Assembly: GCA_038328705.1 (NCBI GenBank)
Contig: JBBQMG010000004.1
Location: forward strand, 1-64,000
Direction: 5' to 3'
Length of the DNA stretch: 64,000 nt
Source of the DNA: UBA668 sp038328705
Lineage (GTDB): Bacteria > Actinomycetota > Acidimicrobiia > Acidimicrobiales > Ilumatobacteraceae
Position 1 is the first letter of the stretch. Each line of letters starts with the position of its first letter. Positions 33,383 through 42,203 of the stretch are shown one piece after another. The position numbers and the translations under genes were made by a program. The notes beneath the pieces were generated by a model. It was not told the DNA's origin. It made no database searches and was given only the letters and a program-made list of their open reading frames with translations.

Positions 33383-34667
33383 GTGTCGCGGACCGGTACG
33401 ACGCCCGGCTGCGGGAGCGCAACACGGCGAAGGCCAGCATTCCACTCAGCATCGACGCGATGAGGATGGCAATTTTGGCGTCGGCTTGGTGTTCCTCGGT
33501 GTCGAACGCCAACTCGGCGATGAAGATCGCAACCGTGAAGCCGATGCCCGCCGCGTTGCCAGCACCCAAGAGTTGACGAGTGGTCGTGCCCTCAGGCCGG
33601 CCCGCGACACCGGACCGCTCCGCCAACTTCACGGCCAGCGTCACGCCCAACGGTTTACCGACCAGCAGACCGGCGAGCACACCCCACATGATCGGCGACT
33701 TGAACGCGTCGCGCATCGAATCCGTGCTCACCTCGATGCCCGCATTGGCGAACGCGAAAAGCGGCACGATCAGGTAACTGGTCCAGGGGTGCAGCAAGTG
33801 CTCCAACCACTCGACCGTGCTGACGCTGTTGCGGGCGATCGCCGCTGTCGAGCGCGCGTGCTCGACCGTGGACAGATCAGACAGCTCCTCGATGTCGATC
33901 AGCTCTTGTACCTGGCGAGGCTTCACCGGGGTGAGTAGACCGCAGATCACGCCCGCCAGTGTCGGGTGCACACCTGCCTCGTGCAGCGCGAACCACATGG
34001 TCGTCCCGATTGCGAGATACACACCCAACTGCGACACGCCCCACTGCCGCGCCACCAGCAGTACCGCCAAGGCCCCAGCGGCGACAGTGAGCCATGAGAA
34101 CGACACACCCTGGGAGTAGAAGACCGCGATCACGATGATCGCTCCGATGTCGTCGACCACCGCCAGGCCCAGAAGGAACGCCCGCAACTTTGCCGGCACG
34201 CCGCTGCCTGCGAGCGCCAGCACGCCGACGGCAAGCGCAATGTCGGTGGCCATCGGCACGCCCCACCCCATCGGCTCGGTGCCGCCGGCGATGGCCAGGT
34301 AGATCGCAGCTGGGATGATCATGCCGCCCAACGCCGCGGCAACCGGAAGGGCGGCAGCCCGTCGACCGGCGAGATGGCCACTAGTCATTTCCCGCTTGAT
34401 CTCGAGGCCGACGATCAAGAAGAAGATGGCCATCAGCCCGTCGTTCACCCAGTGGCGTAGGTCGAGTGACAGCCCGTGCCCAGCGATCTCGATGGCCGCG
34501 GTGCTGCGCCACAGGTTGATGTACGACGCGGACCACGGCGAGTTCGCCCACACCAACGCCGCCACGGCGGCCACCACCAGCAGCGCGCCGCCGGCGGCCT
34601 CGGTGTGCAGGAAGTCGCGCAACGGTGCCAACGCGCGGACCACGGGCGACCGCTTCTTGTGGGGCAT
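33363..34667 (-). CDS. nhaA: NhaA-type Na+/H+ antiporter
   Basis: A 434-residue NhaA-family antiporter that expels sodium in exchange for protons, supporting pH and salt homeostasis. About 11-12 hydrophobic helices are present; the paired aspartates of the ion site are in LAVVDDIGAII, and MATDIALAVGVLALAG and GAGNAAGIGFTVAIFI are family signatures. The start is uncertain (ATG 34667 or 34703; neither has a clear Shine-Dalgarno). Divergent from the mshA-like gene. Confidence 0.94.
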   Translation of the reverse strand: MPHKKRSPVVRALAPLRDFLHTEAAGGALLVVAAVAALVWANSPWSASYINLWRSTAAIEIAGHGLSLDLRHWVNDGLMAIFFLIVGLEIKREMTSGHLAGRRAAALPVAAALGGMIIPAAIYLAIAGGTEPMGWGVPMATDIALAVGVLALAGSGVPAKLRAFLLGLAVVDDIGAIIVIAVFYSQGVSFSWLTVAAGALAVLLVARQWGVSQLGVYLAIGTTMWFALHEAGVHPTLAGVICGLLTPVKPRQVQELIDIEELSDLSTVEHARSTAAIARNSVSTVEWLEHLLHPWTSYLIVPLFAFANAGIEVSTDSMRDAFKSPIMWGVLAGLLVGKPLGVTLAVKLAERSGVAGRPEGTTTRQLLGAGNAAGIGFTVAIFIAELAFDTEEHQADAKIAILIASMLSGMLAFAVLRSRSRASYRSATLRGGVG

Positions 34668-34748
34668 CGTCAACGGCACGGGTGCGAGTCTGTCATGGAC
34701 CATTGCCAACGACGTTTGCCGAAATCCGGAATGTCGACCGACTAGATA

Positions 34749-35978
34749 GTGTTTCTGACCGTCGTGCAACGAGTCGCAGTGCTTTCACTCCACACCTCGC
34801 CGCTGGCCCAGCCAGGTTCCGGCGACAGTGGCGGCATGAACGTGTACGTGCGCGAGCTGGTATCGGCCCTGTCGCAGGCCGGTGTGGAGTGCACCACCTA
34901 CACCCGTCGTACCAGCGCAGAGCAGCCCGAGGTCGTGCTCGTAGAGCCCGGCCATCGCGTGATCCACGTGCCAGCCGGCCCCTACGACCTGGCCAAGGAA
35001 CAGCTGCACACCGTCCTGGAGGAGTTCGGCGACCGTGTGATCGACCATCTCAAGAACGACTCGCCGGCCGACGTCGTGCACGCCAACTACTTCCTCAGTG
35101 GTCTGGTTGCGCATCGCATCAAGCACGAGCTGGACATTCCGTTCGTCAGCACCTTCCACACGCTCGCCAAGGTGAAGGCCGAGGGTGGCGATCACGAGCC
35201 CGACTGGCGGCATCGCGCCGAGCAGGAGATCATCGCCTGCGCGGACGCGATCTGCGTCAGTTGCACCGAAGAGGAAAGTCAGTTCCGCCGCCTCTACGGC
35301 AACCCCAAGGGTCGCATGGAAATCGTGGCTCCCGGTGTGGAGCACGCGTTCTTCGCTCCGGGAGAACGCAGCGGTGCGCGCCGCGCTCTCGACCTCCCCA
35401 TCGCCGCACCGGTGTTGCTGTTCGTCGGCCGCATCCAACCCCTGAAGGCACCCGACATTGCGGTGCGCGCACTTGCACAACTGCGCCGTCCCGATGCCCT
35501 GCTGATGATTGTCGGCGGCGCCAGCGGCGTTGAGGGCGACGACGAAGTCGCTGCGCTGGAAGCACTGATCGACGAGTTGGGTGTGCGCGATCAGGTTCGC
35601 TTCGTGCCGCCCCAACCGCACCACATTCTCAGCACCTATTACCGCGCTGCTGACGTCGTCATCGTGCCCAGTCGCAGTGAGAGTTTCGGGCTCGTCGCGC
35701 TCGAGGCGTCGGCGTGCGGGATCCCGGTGGTCGCCGCCGGCGTGGGCGGCCTGTTGACCCTCGTGGACCATGGCGAGACCGGCTACCTGGTCCCCGATCG
35801 CGACCCCGCGCTGTTTGCGCACTACCTGCGCGAGATCATCGACCATCCGGTCCACGCGGCGGCCCTGGGCCATCGTGGTGCCGAACGCGCCAAGCGCTAT
35901 ACATGGGGTTTCGCTGCCGCCCGACTTCGCCGGCTGTACACGGACCTTGCCGCACGCGAACTCGTCGCCTGCGTGTGA
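34749..35978 (+). CDS. mshA: MshA-like GT4 glycosyltransferase (mycothiol biosynthesis)
   Basis: A 409-residue GT-B glycosyltransferase matching D-inositol-3-phosphate glycosyltransferase, which joins GlcNAc from UDP-GlcNAc to inositol phosphate in the first step of mycothiol synthesis. Evidence: the LHTSPLAQPGSGDSGGMNVY segment for inositol-phosphate binding, FVSTFHTLAKVK, VGRIQPLKAPD and the nucleotide-sugar motif SRSESFGLVALEA. The GTG at 34749 is used; a GTG at 34764 is also possible. The YbjN gene that follows mirrors the mycobacterial order mshA-Rv0487. Other mycothiol genes are not in the window. Confidence 0.9.
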   Translation: MFLTVVQRVAVLSLHTSPLAQPGSGDSGGMNVYVRELVSALSQAGVECTTYTRRTSAEQPEVVLVEPGHRVIHVPAGPYDLAKEQLHTVLEEFGDRVIDHLKNDSPADVVHANYFLSGLVAHRIKHELDIPFVSTFHTLAKVKAEGGDHEPDWRHRAEQEIIACADAICVSCTEEESQFRRLYGNPKGRMEIVAPGVEHAFFAPGERSGARRALDLPIAAPVLLFVGRIQPLKAPDIAVRALAQLRRPDALLMIVGGASGVEGDDEVAALEALIDELGVRDQVRFVPPQPHHILSTYYRAADVVIVPSRSESFGLVALEASACGIPVVAAGVGGLLTLVDHGETGYLVPDRDPALFAHYLREIIDHPVHAAALGHRGAERAKRYTWGFAAARLRRLYTDLAARELVACV

Positions 35979-35985
35979 GCCGCAC

Positions 35986-36450
35986 GTGACCGACTATCAC
36001 CTGCCTCCGTCGCTGGAGACGCTCGCCGCGTCGATCATGCAGTGGCTCGCGGGCTTCGCTGCCGAGAACCCGACCTTCGAAGCCATCGACCGGGGCGAAG
36101 CCGGCGAGCCAGAGCCGCGCTGGTACGTACGCCTGCGCGGCGAGGAGAAGGAACACATCACCATCTGGATCACCCTCGGGCAGCGCACGCTGCGTTACGA
36201 GGCCTACGTGCTGCCCGCACCGCAGGAGAACGTGGCCGCCGTGTACGAGATGGCGTTGCGCCGCAACGACAAGTTCGTCGGCGCACACTTCGCCATCGGC
36301 GTCGAGGACGCGCTGTTCCTACGAGGTGAGATTCCGCTCGCGTGGCTCACCGAGGCCGAGCTCGACCGCATCATCGGCTCGCTCTACAGCTACACCGAGC
36401 AGGCCTTCCCCGGCCTGATCCGCCTGGCCTTCGCCAGCAAGTTCGCCTGA
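35986..36450 (+). CDS. YbjN-domain protein
   Basis: A 154-residue YbjN-family protein (a type III secretion chaperone-like fold), characterised by PRWYVRLRGEEKEHITIWIT and LRYEAYVLPAP strands. Its role is unknown. It lies 7 bases downstream of mshA, a conserved actinobacterial neighbourhood, so it is likely co-expressed with mycothiol synthesis. The start is the GTG at 35986. A hairpin follows its stop. Confidence 0.85.
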   Translation: MTDYHLPPSLETLAASIMQWLAGFAAENPTFEAIDRGEAGEPEPRWYVRLRGEEKEHITIWITLGQRTLRYEAYVLPAPQENVAAVYEMALRRNDKFVGAHFAIGVEDALFLRGEIPLAWLTEAELDRIIGSLYSYTEQAFPGLIRLAFASKFA

Positions 36451-36487
36451 TTTTGCCGTTTGCCGAATCTCGGCATGCCCAGTACTG

Positions 36488-36536
36488 GTGCCGGGCGGGT
36501 GGCCGCGTCGGGGAAGTCGTGCCACCCACCCGGCGC
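36488..36536 (+). terminator. Hairpin terminator after mshA-ybjN
   Basis: A 16-bp near-perfect stem: GTGCCGGGCGGGTGGC at 36488-36503 pairs with 36521-36536 around a 17-base loop, with two imperfect positions. It precedes proC by about 27 bases. Confidence 0.65.
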
Positions 36537-36563
36537 TGAGATCGCAACGCGTAGCCTGGCCCC

Positions 36564-37358
36564 ATGACGACGTATCGGTTGGCAGTGGTTGGTGGCGGCA
36601 ACATGGGGGCGGCGCTGGTGGGCGGGCTGCTGCAGTCCGGTTGGGTCGCCGGCGACATTGCCGTGGTCGAAGTGCTGCCCGCTCGCGTGGCCGAGTTGCA
36701 GCAGATGTTCCCGGGCGTTGCCGTCGCCGACGAGATCCCTCCATGCCAGTCCGCCCTCATCGCCGTCAAGCCGTACGACGTCGTCGCCGCGTGCATCACG
36801 GCCGCTGAGGCCGGCGCCACTCGGCTACTCAGCATTGCCGCCGGTATCGGCATCGCTGCCCTGCAGGCCGCGGCCGGCACCGAAGTTGCTGTCGTGCGCG
36901 CGATGCCCAACACACCCGCGCTCGTCGGCAAGGGGGCGGCCGCAATCTGCGGCGGGCCGACTGCCGACGAGGCCGACCTCGAGTGGGCAGAATCCATCCT
37001 CGGCTCGGTCGGGATTGTGGTGCGCGTTCCAGAGTCACAACTCGATGCGGTCACCGGGCTGGCCGGCAGCGGCCCGGCATATCTCTTTCTCGTGGCCGAG
37101 GCGCTCACCGAAGCAGGCGTTCTTGCCGGGCTCAGTCGGGCCAACAGCGAGGCACTGGTGACGCAGCTCTTCGTCGGTTCGTCTGCTCTGTTGCAGCAGC
37201 GCGGCAACCCTGCCAATCTGCGCGCAATGGTCACCTCACCAGGGGGAACGACCGCCGCCGGGCTACGCGCGCTCGAAGAGCATGGCGTGCGTTCAGCCTT
37301 CCTGGAGGCCGTGCTGGCGGCCACTGCGCGCGGCGCCGAGCTCGGTCGATCGACCTGA
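36564..37358 (+). CDS. proC: Pyrroline-5-carboxylate reductase
   Basis: A 264-residue enzyme reducing 1-pyrroline-5-carboxylate to proline with NAD(P)H. The Rossmann motif VVGGGNMGAALVGGLL opens the protein. VRAMPNTPALVGKGAAAICG and the C-terminal signatures TGLAGSGPAYLFLVAEAL and VTSPGGTTAAGLRALEEHGV are typical. The ATG at 36564 lies downstream of a hairpin, so transcription is probably independent of ybjN. The 220-bp gap that follows is AT-richer around 37390-37440 and probably holds the promoter of the next gene. Confidence 0.95.
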   Translation: MTTYRLAVVGGGNMGAALVGGLLQSGWVAGDIAVVEVLPARVAELQQMFPGVAVADEIPPCQSALIAVKPYDVVAACITAAEAGATRLLSIAAGIGIAALQAAAGTEVAVVRAMPNTPALVGKGAAAICGGPTADEADLEWAESILGSVGIVVRVPESQLDAVTGLAGSGPAYLFLVAEALTEAGVLAGLSRANSEALVTQLFVGSSALLQQRGNPANLRAMVTSPGGTTAAGLRALEEHGVRSAFLEAVLAATARGAELGRST

Positions 37359-37578
37359 TCCGTTCACTGGTTGTTCACCTCCGCGAAAAGAAATCTTGCT
37401 GTGACTCTTTTCTCACCGACTGTTCTGCGTCTATTCTTCACATGGGTCGCAAGACCAACCAAGTGATTCGTCACTCGGGTGTCGCGCCCCGCAAGGGCTG
37501 CGCCGCAGAGGGCTGGTGCCATCGGGGGGTTGGCATCGGCCCTCTACGCATTTTCGCAGCAGGTAGCGTGAGTCGCTC

Positions 37579-38451
37579 ATGGGCCGCAGCTACGACACCA
37601 TCTCGTTCCTCAGTGACCTCGGCATCGCCGACGAGCACGTTGGCGTGGTGAAGGCAATCGTGCGCGACATGGCGCCCCACGCGCAGGTCGTCGACCTCAC
37701 CCACGGCATTGCGTCGTACGACGTTCGCGCCGGCAGCCTCGCGCTGGCGCGTGCGATCGGCTACATACCCTCGGGGGTCGTGATGGCCGTCGTCGATGCG
37801 GGTGATCGGCGTGCTGTTGCAATTGAAGTTGCCGACGGCGCGGGCGTGGTGATCGGCCCCGACAATGGATTGCTCGCCTCCGCGATTTCGATGGCGGGCG
37901 GGTCTGGTCGCGCTGTCATCCTCGACAACCTCGAGTTTCAGCTCGCAAGCCCGGGTGCAATCATTGCCAGTCGCGACGTGTTCGCACCGGTTGCTGCACA
38001 CCTGTGCAACGGCGTCGACCTAGCAGAGCTCGGCACACTCGTGGATGCCGACGAACTGCTGCCAGGCGTGGTGCCGCTACCGCGCGATGCCGACGCTGGT
38101 GGCGTGCATGCCGAGGTGCTGTGGATCGATCAAGCCGGCAACTGTCAGCTGAACATCGGTCTCGACGACGTCACCCCGTGGGGCGTCGCCGAGGGCATTC
38201 GCCTGGAGATCACGGCCGGCGACGTCGTCCGCGTGGCGCAACGGATGTCACGCGCAGGCGGTCTCGGCCCAGGGTCGATCGGTTTCATCGTGGATGGCTT
38301 CGGCTTGCTCACTCTCGTGCTCGACCGCCGCTCTGCCGCCGAGGAACTGGCACTGGCCACCGCCGACCAGGTCACGGTGCGCCCTCTCACCGAAGGCTCG
38401 AATGGCCCAGGTGTGAGCGTGCCCGTGATGCTGTCCGAGCCGCGCAGATAG
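37579..38451 (+). CDS. SAM hydrolase / SAM hydroxide adenosyltransferase (DUF62) family
   Basis: A 290-residue protein of the family that hydrolyses S-adenosylmethionine to adenosine and methionine, related to fluorinase. It has the N-terminal TISFLSDLGIADEHVGVVKA strand region with the conserved Asp, VDLTHGI, VVIGPDNGLLA and a C-terminal beta-barrel with EVLWIDQAGNCQLNI. No halogenase-type features were sought in detail. The ATG at 37579 is used. A 27-codon hydrophobic frame follows nine bases after the stop. Confidence 0.85.
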   Translation: MGRSYDTISFLSDLGIADEHVGVVKAIVRDMAPHAQVVDLTHGIASYDVRAGSLALARAIGYIPSGVVMAVVDAGDRRAVAIEVADGAGVVIGPDNGLLASAISMAGGSGRAVILDNLEFQLASPGAIIASRDVFAPVAAHLCNGVDLAELGTLVDADELLPGVVPLPRDADAGGVHAEVLWIDQAGNCQLNIGLDDVTPWGVAEGIRLEITAGDVVRVAQRMSRAGGLGPGSIGFIVDGFGLLTLVLDRRSAAEELALATADQVTVRPLTEGSNGPGVSVPVMLSEPRR

Positions 38452-38460
38452 CCTGACCGA

Positions 38461-38544
38461 ATGCGCCCCGCGACCACGCTCACCCTCGGCTTGCTGCTGC
38501 TCTGCATCCTGACTGCGGGCATTTTGTCCCTGCTGCGCCTCTGA
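38461..38544 (+). CDS. Putative 27-residue membrane microprotein
   Basis: ATG to TGA encodes a 27-residue peptide beginning MRPATTLTLGLLLLCILTAG and ending LLRL: a short polar start and a single hydrophobic helix. It begins nine bases after the SAM hydrolase stop, so it would be read from the same message. Such single-helix proteins are easily missed. The lack of a clear ribosome-binding site leaves it tentative. Confidence 0.42.
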   Translation: MRPATTLTLGLLLLCILTAGILSLLRL

Positions 38545-38633
38545 CTCCCCTCATCAGGCATTCCCCAGGACCGCACACGCGTCGGTAACCGGCGGGTAAC
38601 ATCCACGGAGCCGCAAGAGGGGGCTGGCATCAC

Positions 38634-40124
38634 GTGAATTTGGCGCACATCATCGATCCGCATCCGGCCGACAAGGTGGCCATCATCAGCCGCGGCCGTC
38701 CCACCACGTACGGGGCGCTGCGCGACCAGGTCGAGCACGTGCGCGGTGGGCTCGTCGCGCTCGGCGTCACCAAGGGAGACCGTATTGCGCTGCTGTGCAG
38801 CAACGGCCGCTACTTCGTCGACCTCTACCTCGCCGCGCTGGGTCTGGGCGCCGTGACCGTTCCGCTCAACCCCACCAGCCCGGCGCCCGAGATCGAGCGC
38901 GAGGTAGTGACCGTCGGCGCCAAGGTCGTGGTCATCGAGCCGCAGGCCGCGGGTGCCTGGGCCCACATCAATCGTGCGCTCGTGCCGAGCGTGCAACATG
39001 TTGTTGCCACCGAGCCGGGCACTGTCGACGGCGCGGACTCCACGTTCGACGATCTGCTCGCCGGGCAGCGGGTGCAGTCCGTCGAGGTTGATGACGACGA
39101 TCTGGCTGCACTCATCTTCACCTCGGGGACAGCCGGCTCACCACGGGCAGCGATGCTCAGCCACGGCAACCTGCTCTCGAACCTCGAGCAGGGTCGCAGT
39201 ACCGACGGCATTCGTGAGGACGACATGGTGTTCGGTGTGCTGCCGATGTTCCACATCTTCGGTCTCAACGTTGTGCTCGGCCTGACGCTCGCTCGCGGCG
39301 CGACGGTCATCCTCGTGCAGCGCTTCGATCCCTTCACAGCGCTCGGAACCATCACCGAACGCGGCGTCACCGTCATCCCCGGTGCACCACCGATGTGGCT
39401 CGCGTTCAGTCACTTCGACGACATGCCTTCCAACAGCTTCGCCACCGTGCGGCTCGCCCTCACCGGCGCGGCCAAGATGCCCGAGGAAGCCACTCGTCAC
39501 CTGCAAGAGCGTTTCGGCATCGTGCTGCGCGAGGGGTACGGCCTCACCGAGGCCTCGCCGGTGGTCACCTCCTCGGCCGGCCTCACGCCCAAGGTGGGTT
39601 CGGTCGGAAAGGTGCTCGATGGTATTCAGGTGCGCCTGGTCGACGAGAACGGCGACGACGCGTTGGCAGATGATTCCGGCGAGATCTGGGTGAAGGGTCC
39701 CAACGTGTTCAAGGGGTATCTCAACGAGCCCGAAGCCACTGCACGTGTGCTCAGCGCCGATGGCTGGCTGCGCACCGGCGACATTGCCGTGGCCGACGAT
39801 GAGGGCTTCCTCTACCTGGTCGACCGCGCCAAAGACCTCGTCATCGTCAGCGGCTTCAACGTGTACCCCGCCGAGGTCGAAGAAGTGTTGATGCAGCACC
39901 CGGATGTACAAGAAGTGGGCGTGGTCGGCGTGCCGCACCCGCACACCGGCGAAGCAGTGAAGGCATTCGTGGTGCTGCGCCCCGGGGCCACTGCGCACGA
40001 AGACACACTGATCTCGTGGTGCCTGGACAACCTGGCGCGCTACAAGTGCCCGGCCAAGATTCTCTTCGTCGACGAACTGCCGCGCAACGTCAACGGCAAG
40101 CTGCTCCGTCGCAGCCTCGCCTGA
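38634..40124 (+). CDS. AMP-dependent acyl-CoA ligase
   Basis: A 496-residue ANL-superfamily ligase that activates a carboxylate, most likely a fatty acid, to its CoA thioester via an acyl-AMP. Motifs: LIFTSGTAGSPRAAMLSH (P-loop), REGYGLTEASPVV, WLRTGDIAVAD and the C-terminal PRNVNGKLLRR with the catalytic Lys. The GTG start at 38634 has AAGAGGGGG about ten bases upstream. The exact substrate is unknown. It is transcribed ahead of rex but separated by a 114-bp gap carrying a Rex-like operator. Confidence 0.92.
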   Translation: MNLAHIIDPHPADKVAIISRGRPTTYGALRDQVEHVRGGLVALGVTKGDRIALLCSNGRYFVDLYLAALGLGAVTVPLNPTSPAPEIEREVVTVGAKVVVIEPQAAGAWAHINRALVPSVQHVVATEPGTVDGADSTFDDLLAGQRVQSVEVDDDDLAALIFTSGTAGSPRAAMLSHGNLLSNLEQGRSTDGIREDDMVFGVLPMFHIFGLNVVLGLTLARGATVILVQRFDPFTALGTITERGVTVIPGAPPMWLAFSHFDDMPSNSFATVRLALTGAAKMPEEATRHLQERFGIVLREGYGLTEASPVVTSSAGLTPKVGSVGKVLDGIQVRLVDENGDDALADDSGEIWVKGPNVFKGYLNEPEATARVLSADGWLRTGDIAVADDEGFLYLVDRAKDLVIVSGFNVYPAEVEEVLMQHPDVQEVGVVGVPHPHTGEAVKAFVVLRPGATAHEDTLISWCLDNLARYKCPAKILFVDELPRNVNGKLLRRSLA

Positions 40125-40200
40125 CGAACGCCGCCACACGACGAACGCAACGAGTTCGCACAGAGCCGAAGGTCACACCGGACTCTCACCCTGTGAACTT

Positions 40201-40216
40201 TGTGAACGTGTGCACG
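40201..40216 (+). promoter_or_regulatory. Rex operator (ROP)-like site
   Basis: TGTGAACGTGTGCACG matches the actinobacterial Rex operator TGTGAACGCGTTCACA at 13 of 16 positions. It lies 22 bases before the rex start codon; a further TGTGAAC half-site is at 40192-40198. This supports NADH-responsive autoregulation of rex and the heme genes. Confidence 0.7.
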
Positions 40217-40238
40217 AGTGCCTAACGTGGGCATTCAC

Positions 40239-40931
40239 ATGGCTCCTGACCGCAACCGTCGTCGCATCCCTGATGCCACCGTCTCGAGGTTGCCGGTGTA
40301 CCTGCGCATCCTGTCCGAGCAAAGTGCAGCCGGCGTGGACAGCATCTCGTCCGAGGGCCTGGCGGAGCTGGCGGGCGTGAATGCAGCCAAGGTGCGTAAG
40401 GACCTTTCGTACCTGGGCAGCTACGGCACTCGCGGTGTGGGCTACGAAGTCGACTACCTCGTGTACCAAGTGCGCCGCGAGCTGGGCCTCACGCACGACT
40501 GGCCCGTGGTCATCGTCGGCGCCGGCAACCTGGGTCAAGCCCTTGCCGGTTACGGCGGCTTTGGCGAGCGTGGCTTCCCGGTGGCTGGCATTGTCGACGT
40601 CGACGATTCCAAGGTCGGCTCCGTCCTCGGCGGCGTGCGTGTGCGCCACATCGACGAGCTGCCCCAGATCGTCGCCACCAAGCGAGTCAACATCGGCGTG
40701 GTTGCCACCCCCGGTAGTGCTGCACAGGAAGCTGCCGATTTGCTGGTGCAGGCCGGTGTCACGAGTATTTTGAACTTTGCCCCGATCGTGTTGACGGTGC
40801 CGCGCTCCATCGAGGTCCGCAAGGTCGACCTCGCTGTCGAGCTGCAGATTCTCAGCTATCACGAACAGCGTCGGGCCGGCGGTGTAATTCATGCCGTGCC
40901 CGCTACCCCACCACGCTCGGCGACGGCATAG
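40239..40931 (+). CDS. rex: Redox-sensing transcriptional repressor Rex
   Basis: A 230-residue repressor that leaves DNA when the NADH/NAD+ ratio rises. The N-terminal winged helix (IPDATVSRLPVYLRIL, then LAELAGVNAAKVRKDLSYLG) precedes a Rossmann domain (VVIVGAGNLGQALAGYGGF) and a C-terminal swapped helix. The ATG at 40239 agrees with the usual Rex N-terminus; an in-frame GTG at 40218 is less likely. It heads rex-hemA-hemC-hemD, the same order as in Streptomyces, and has a Rex-operator-like site just upstream. Confidence 0.96.
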   Translation: MAPDRNRRRIPDATVSRLPVYLRILSEQSAAGVDSISSEGLAELAGVNAAKVRKDLSYLGSYGTRGVGYEVDYLVYQVRRELGLTHDWPVVIVGAGNLGQALAGYGGFGERGFPVAGIVDVDDSKVGSVLGGVRVRHIDELPQIVATKRVNIGVVATPGSAAQEAADLLVQAGVTSILNFAPIVLTVPRSIEVRKVDLAVELQILSYHEQRRAGGVIHAVPATPPRSATA

Positions 40932-40943
40932 ATTGGGCACCGC

Positions 40944-42203
40944 ATGAGCATCGTCGTCATCGGTGTCAATCACCGCACGGCTCCTATCGAGCTGTTGGAG
41001 CGCGTCTCGCTGTCAGGCACCGACCTGCGCAAGGCCGTCAACGGTCTTGTCAGCAGGTCCAACATTCGTGAGGCCGCGGTCCTCAGCACCTGCAACCGCA
41101 CAGAGGTGTTCTGCGTTGCCGAGCGCTTCCACGGCGCGTATGCGGATATTCGCGACTTCTTCTGCGAACTCGGTGGCTTGCAGCCCGACGAGCTGCACGA
41201 GCACCTCTACAGCCAACACGACGATGCTGCGGTCAGTCATCTGTTCGAGGTCGCTGCCGGGCTCGATTCGGCGGTGCTGGGCGAGAGCGAGATTCTTGGC
41301 CAGGTACGCGGAGCGTGGGAGCTGGCGCAGGCCGAGGGTGGCGCGAAGGCGACCCTGAACCTGCTGTTCCGCCATGCCATCGAGACCGGCAAACGGGCAC
41401 GCACCGAGACGTCCATCGGCAAGCACACCGCATCGGTCAGCCACGCGGCGGTGGAGATGGCGCAGGAACGACTGGGTGGCATCGCTGGTCGTCGGGTGTT
41501 GGTGGTCGGTGCTGGCGATATGGGCGAAGGTATTGCCGTTGCGCTGGTTGGCGCAGGTGCCACCGATATCACGGTCATCAACCGTACCGAGGCTCGCGCT
41601 GCGCAACTTGCGCAGCGTGTCGGCGGGCGAATCGCGCCGTTCAGCCAACTGGGAGCGGCGTTGTACGAGGCCGATGTTTTGCTCACCTGCACTGGTGCCG
41701 GCACCATCATCATCGACCACGATCTGGTTGTCGGCGCTCGCGAGGGTGTCACCACCCCGCTGCTCGTCGTCGACATTGCGGTGCCTCGCGATGTGGCGTC
41801 GGATGTCGAGCAGGCCGACAACGTCACGCTGCTCAACCTCGATCATCTGCGCGATTGGGCTGCTCGTGGCATTGCGTTGCGGGCCGCTGAAGCCGACCGT
41901 GTCCGCGTCATCGTCAGCGAGGAGGTCGAGCGCTTCGGCCTCGAAACCACGGCCCGGCAGGCAGCACCGTTGGTCGCACAGTTGCATGAGAAGGCCGACG
42001 CGGTGCGCGTCGGTGAACTCGAGCGCTTCTCGAACCGGCTTGCATCTCTCGACCCAGCGCAGCGAGTCGCGGTGGAAGCGGTGACCAAGGGCATCGTCGC
42101 CAAGCTGCTGCACCAGATGTCGGTGAAGTTGAAGGACGACGCCGGCAGCCCGCAGGGCGAGCGCAACGCCGCCGCCGTGCGCGACCTCTTCGACCTGGGC
42201 TGA
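40944..42203 (+). CDS. hemA: Glutamyl-tRNA reductase
   Basis: A 419-residue enzyme that reduces glutamyl-tRNA(Glu) to glutamate-1-semialdehyde with NADPH, the first committed step of C5 heme synthesis. Catalytic Cys50 is in LSTCNRTE; a Rossmann domain (VLVVGAGDMGEGIAVAL) and a helical dimerisation domain (about 310-419) follow. It starts 12 bases after rex and its stop shares a base with the hemC start. Expression is probably tuned by Rex, tying heme supply to redox state. Confidence 0.97.
   Translation: MSIVVIGVNHRTAPIELLERVSLSGTDLRKAVNGLVSRSNIREAAVLSTCNRTEVFCVAERFHGAYADIRDFFCELGGLQPDELHEHLYSQHDDAAVSHLFEVAAGLDSAVLGESEILGQVRGAWELAQAEGGAKATLNLLFRHAIETGKRARTETSIGKHTASVSHAAVEMAQERLGGIAGRRVLVVGAGDMGEGIAVALVGAGATDITVINRTEARAAQLAQRVGGRIAPFSQLGAALYEADVLLTCTGAGTIIIDHDLVVGAREGVTTPLLVVDIAVPRDVASDVEQADNVTLLNLDHLRDWAARGIALRAAEADRVRVIVSEEVERFGLETTARQAAPLVAQLHEKADAVRVGELERFSNRLASLDPAQRVAVEAVTKGIVAKLLHQMSVKLKDDAGSPQGERNAAAVRDLFDLG

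Noticed and set aside
37442..37651. 70-codon frame starting MGRKTNQVIRHSG upstream of the SAM hydrolase
   Set aside because: It overlaps the start of a sure gene out of frame and turns Ser/Thr-rich; no ribosome-binding site. Considered as a leader peptide but unsupported.
38574..38599. GGGTAA box upstream of the acyl-CoA ligase as a further stress promoter
   Set aside because: The expected -35 position reads CACACG, with no GTTT, so it does not match the set.
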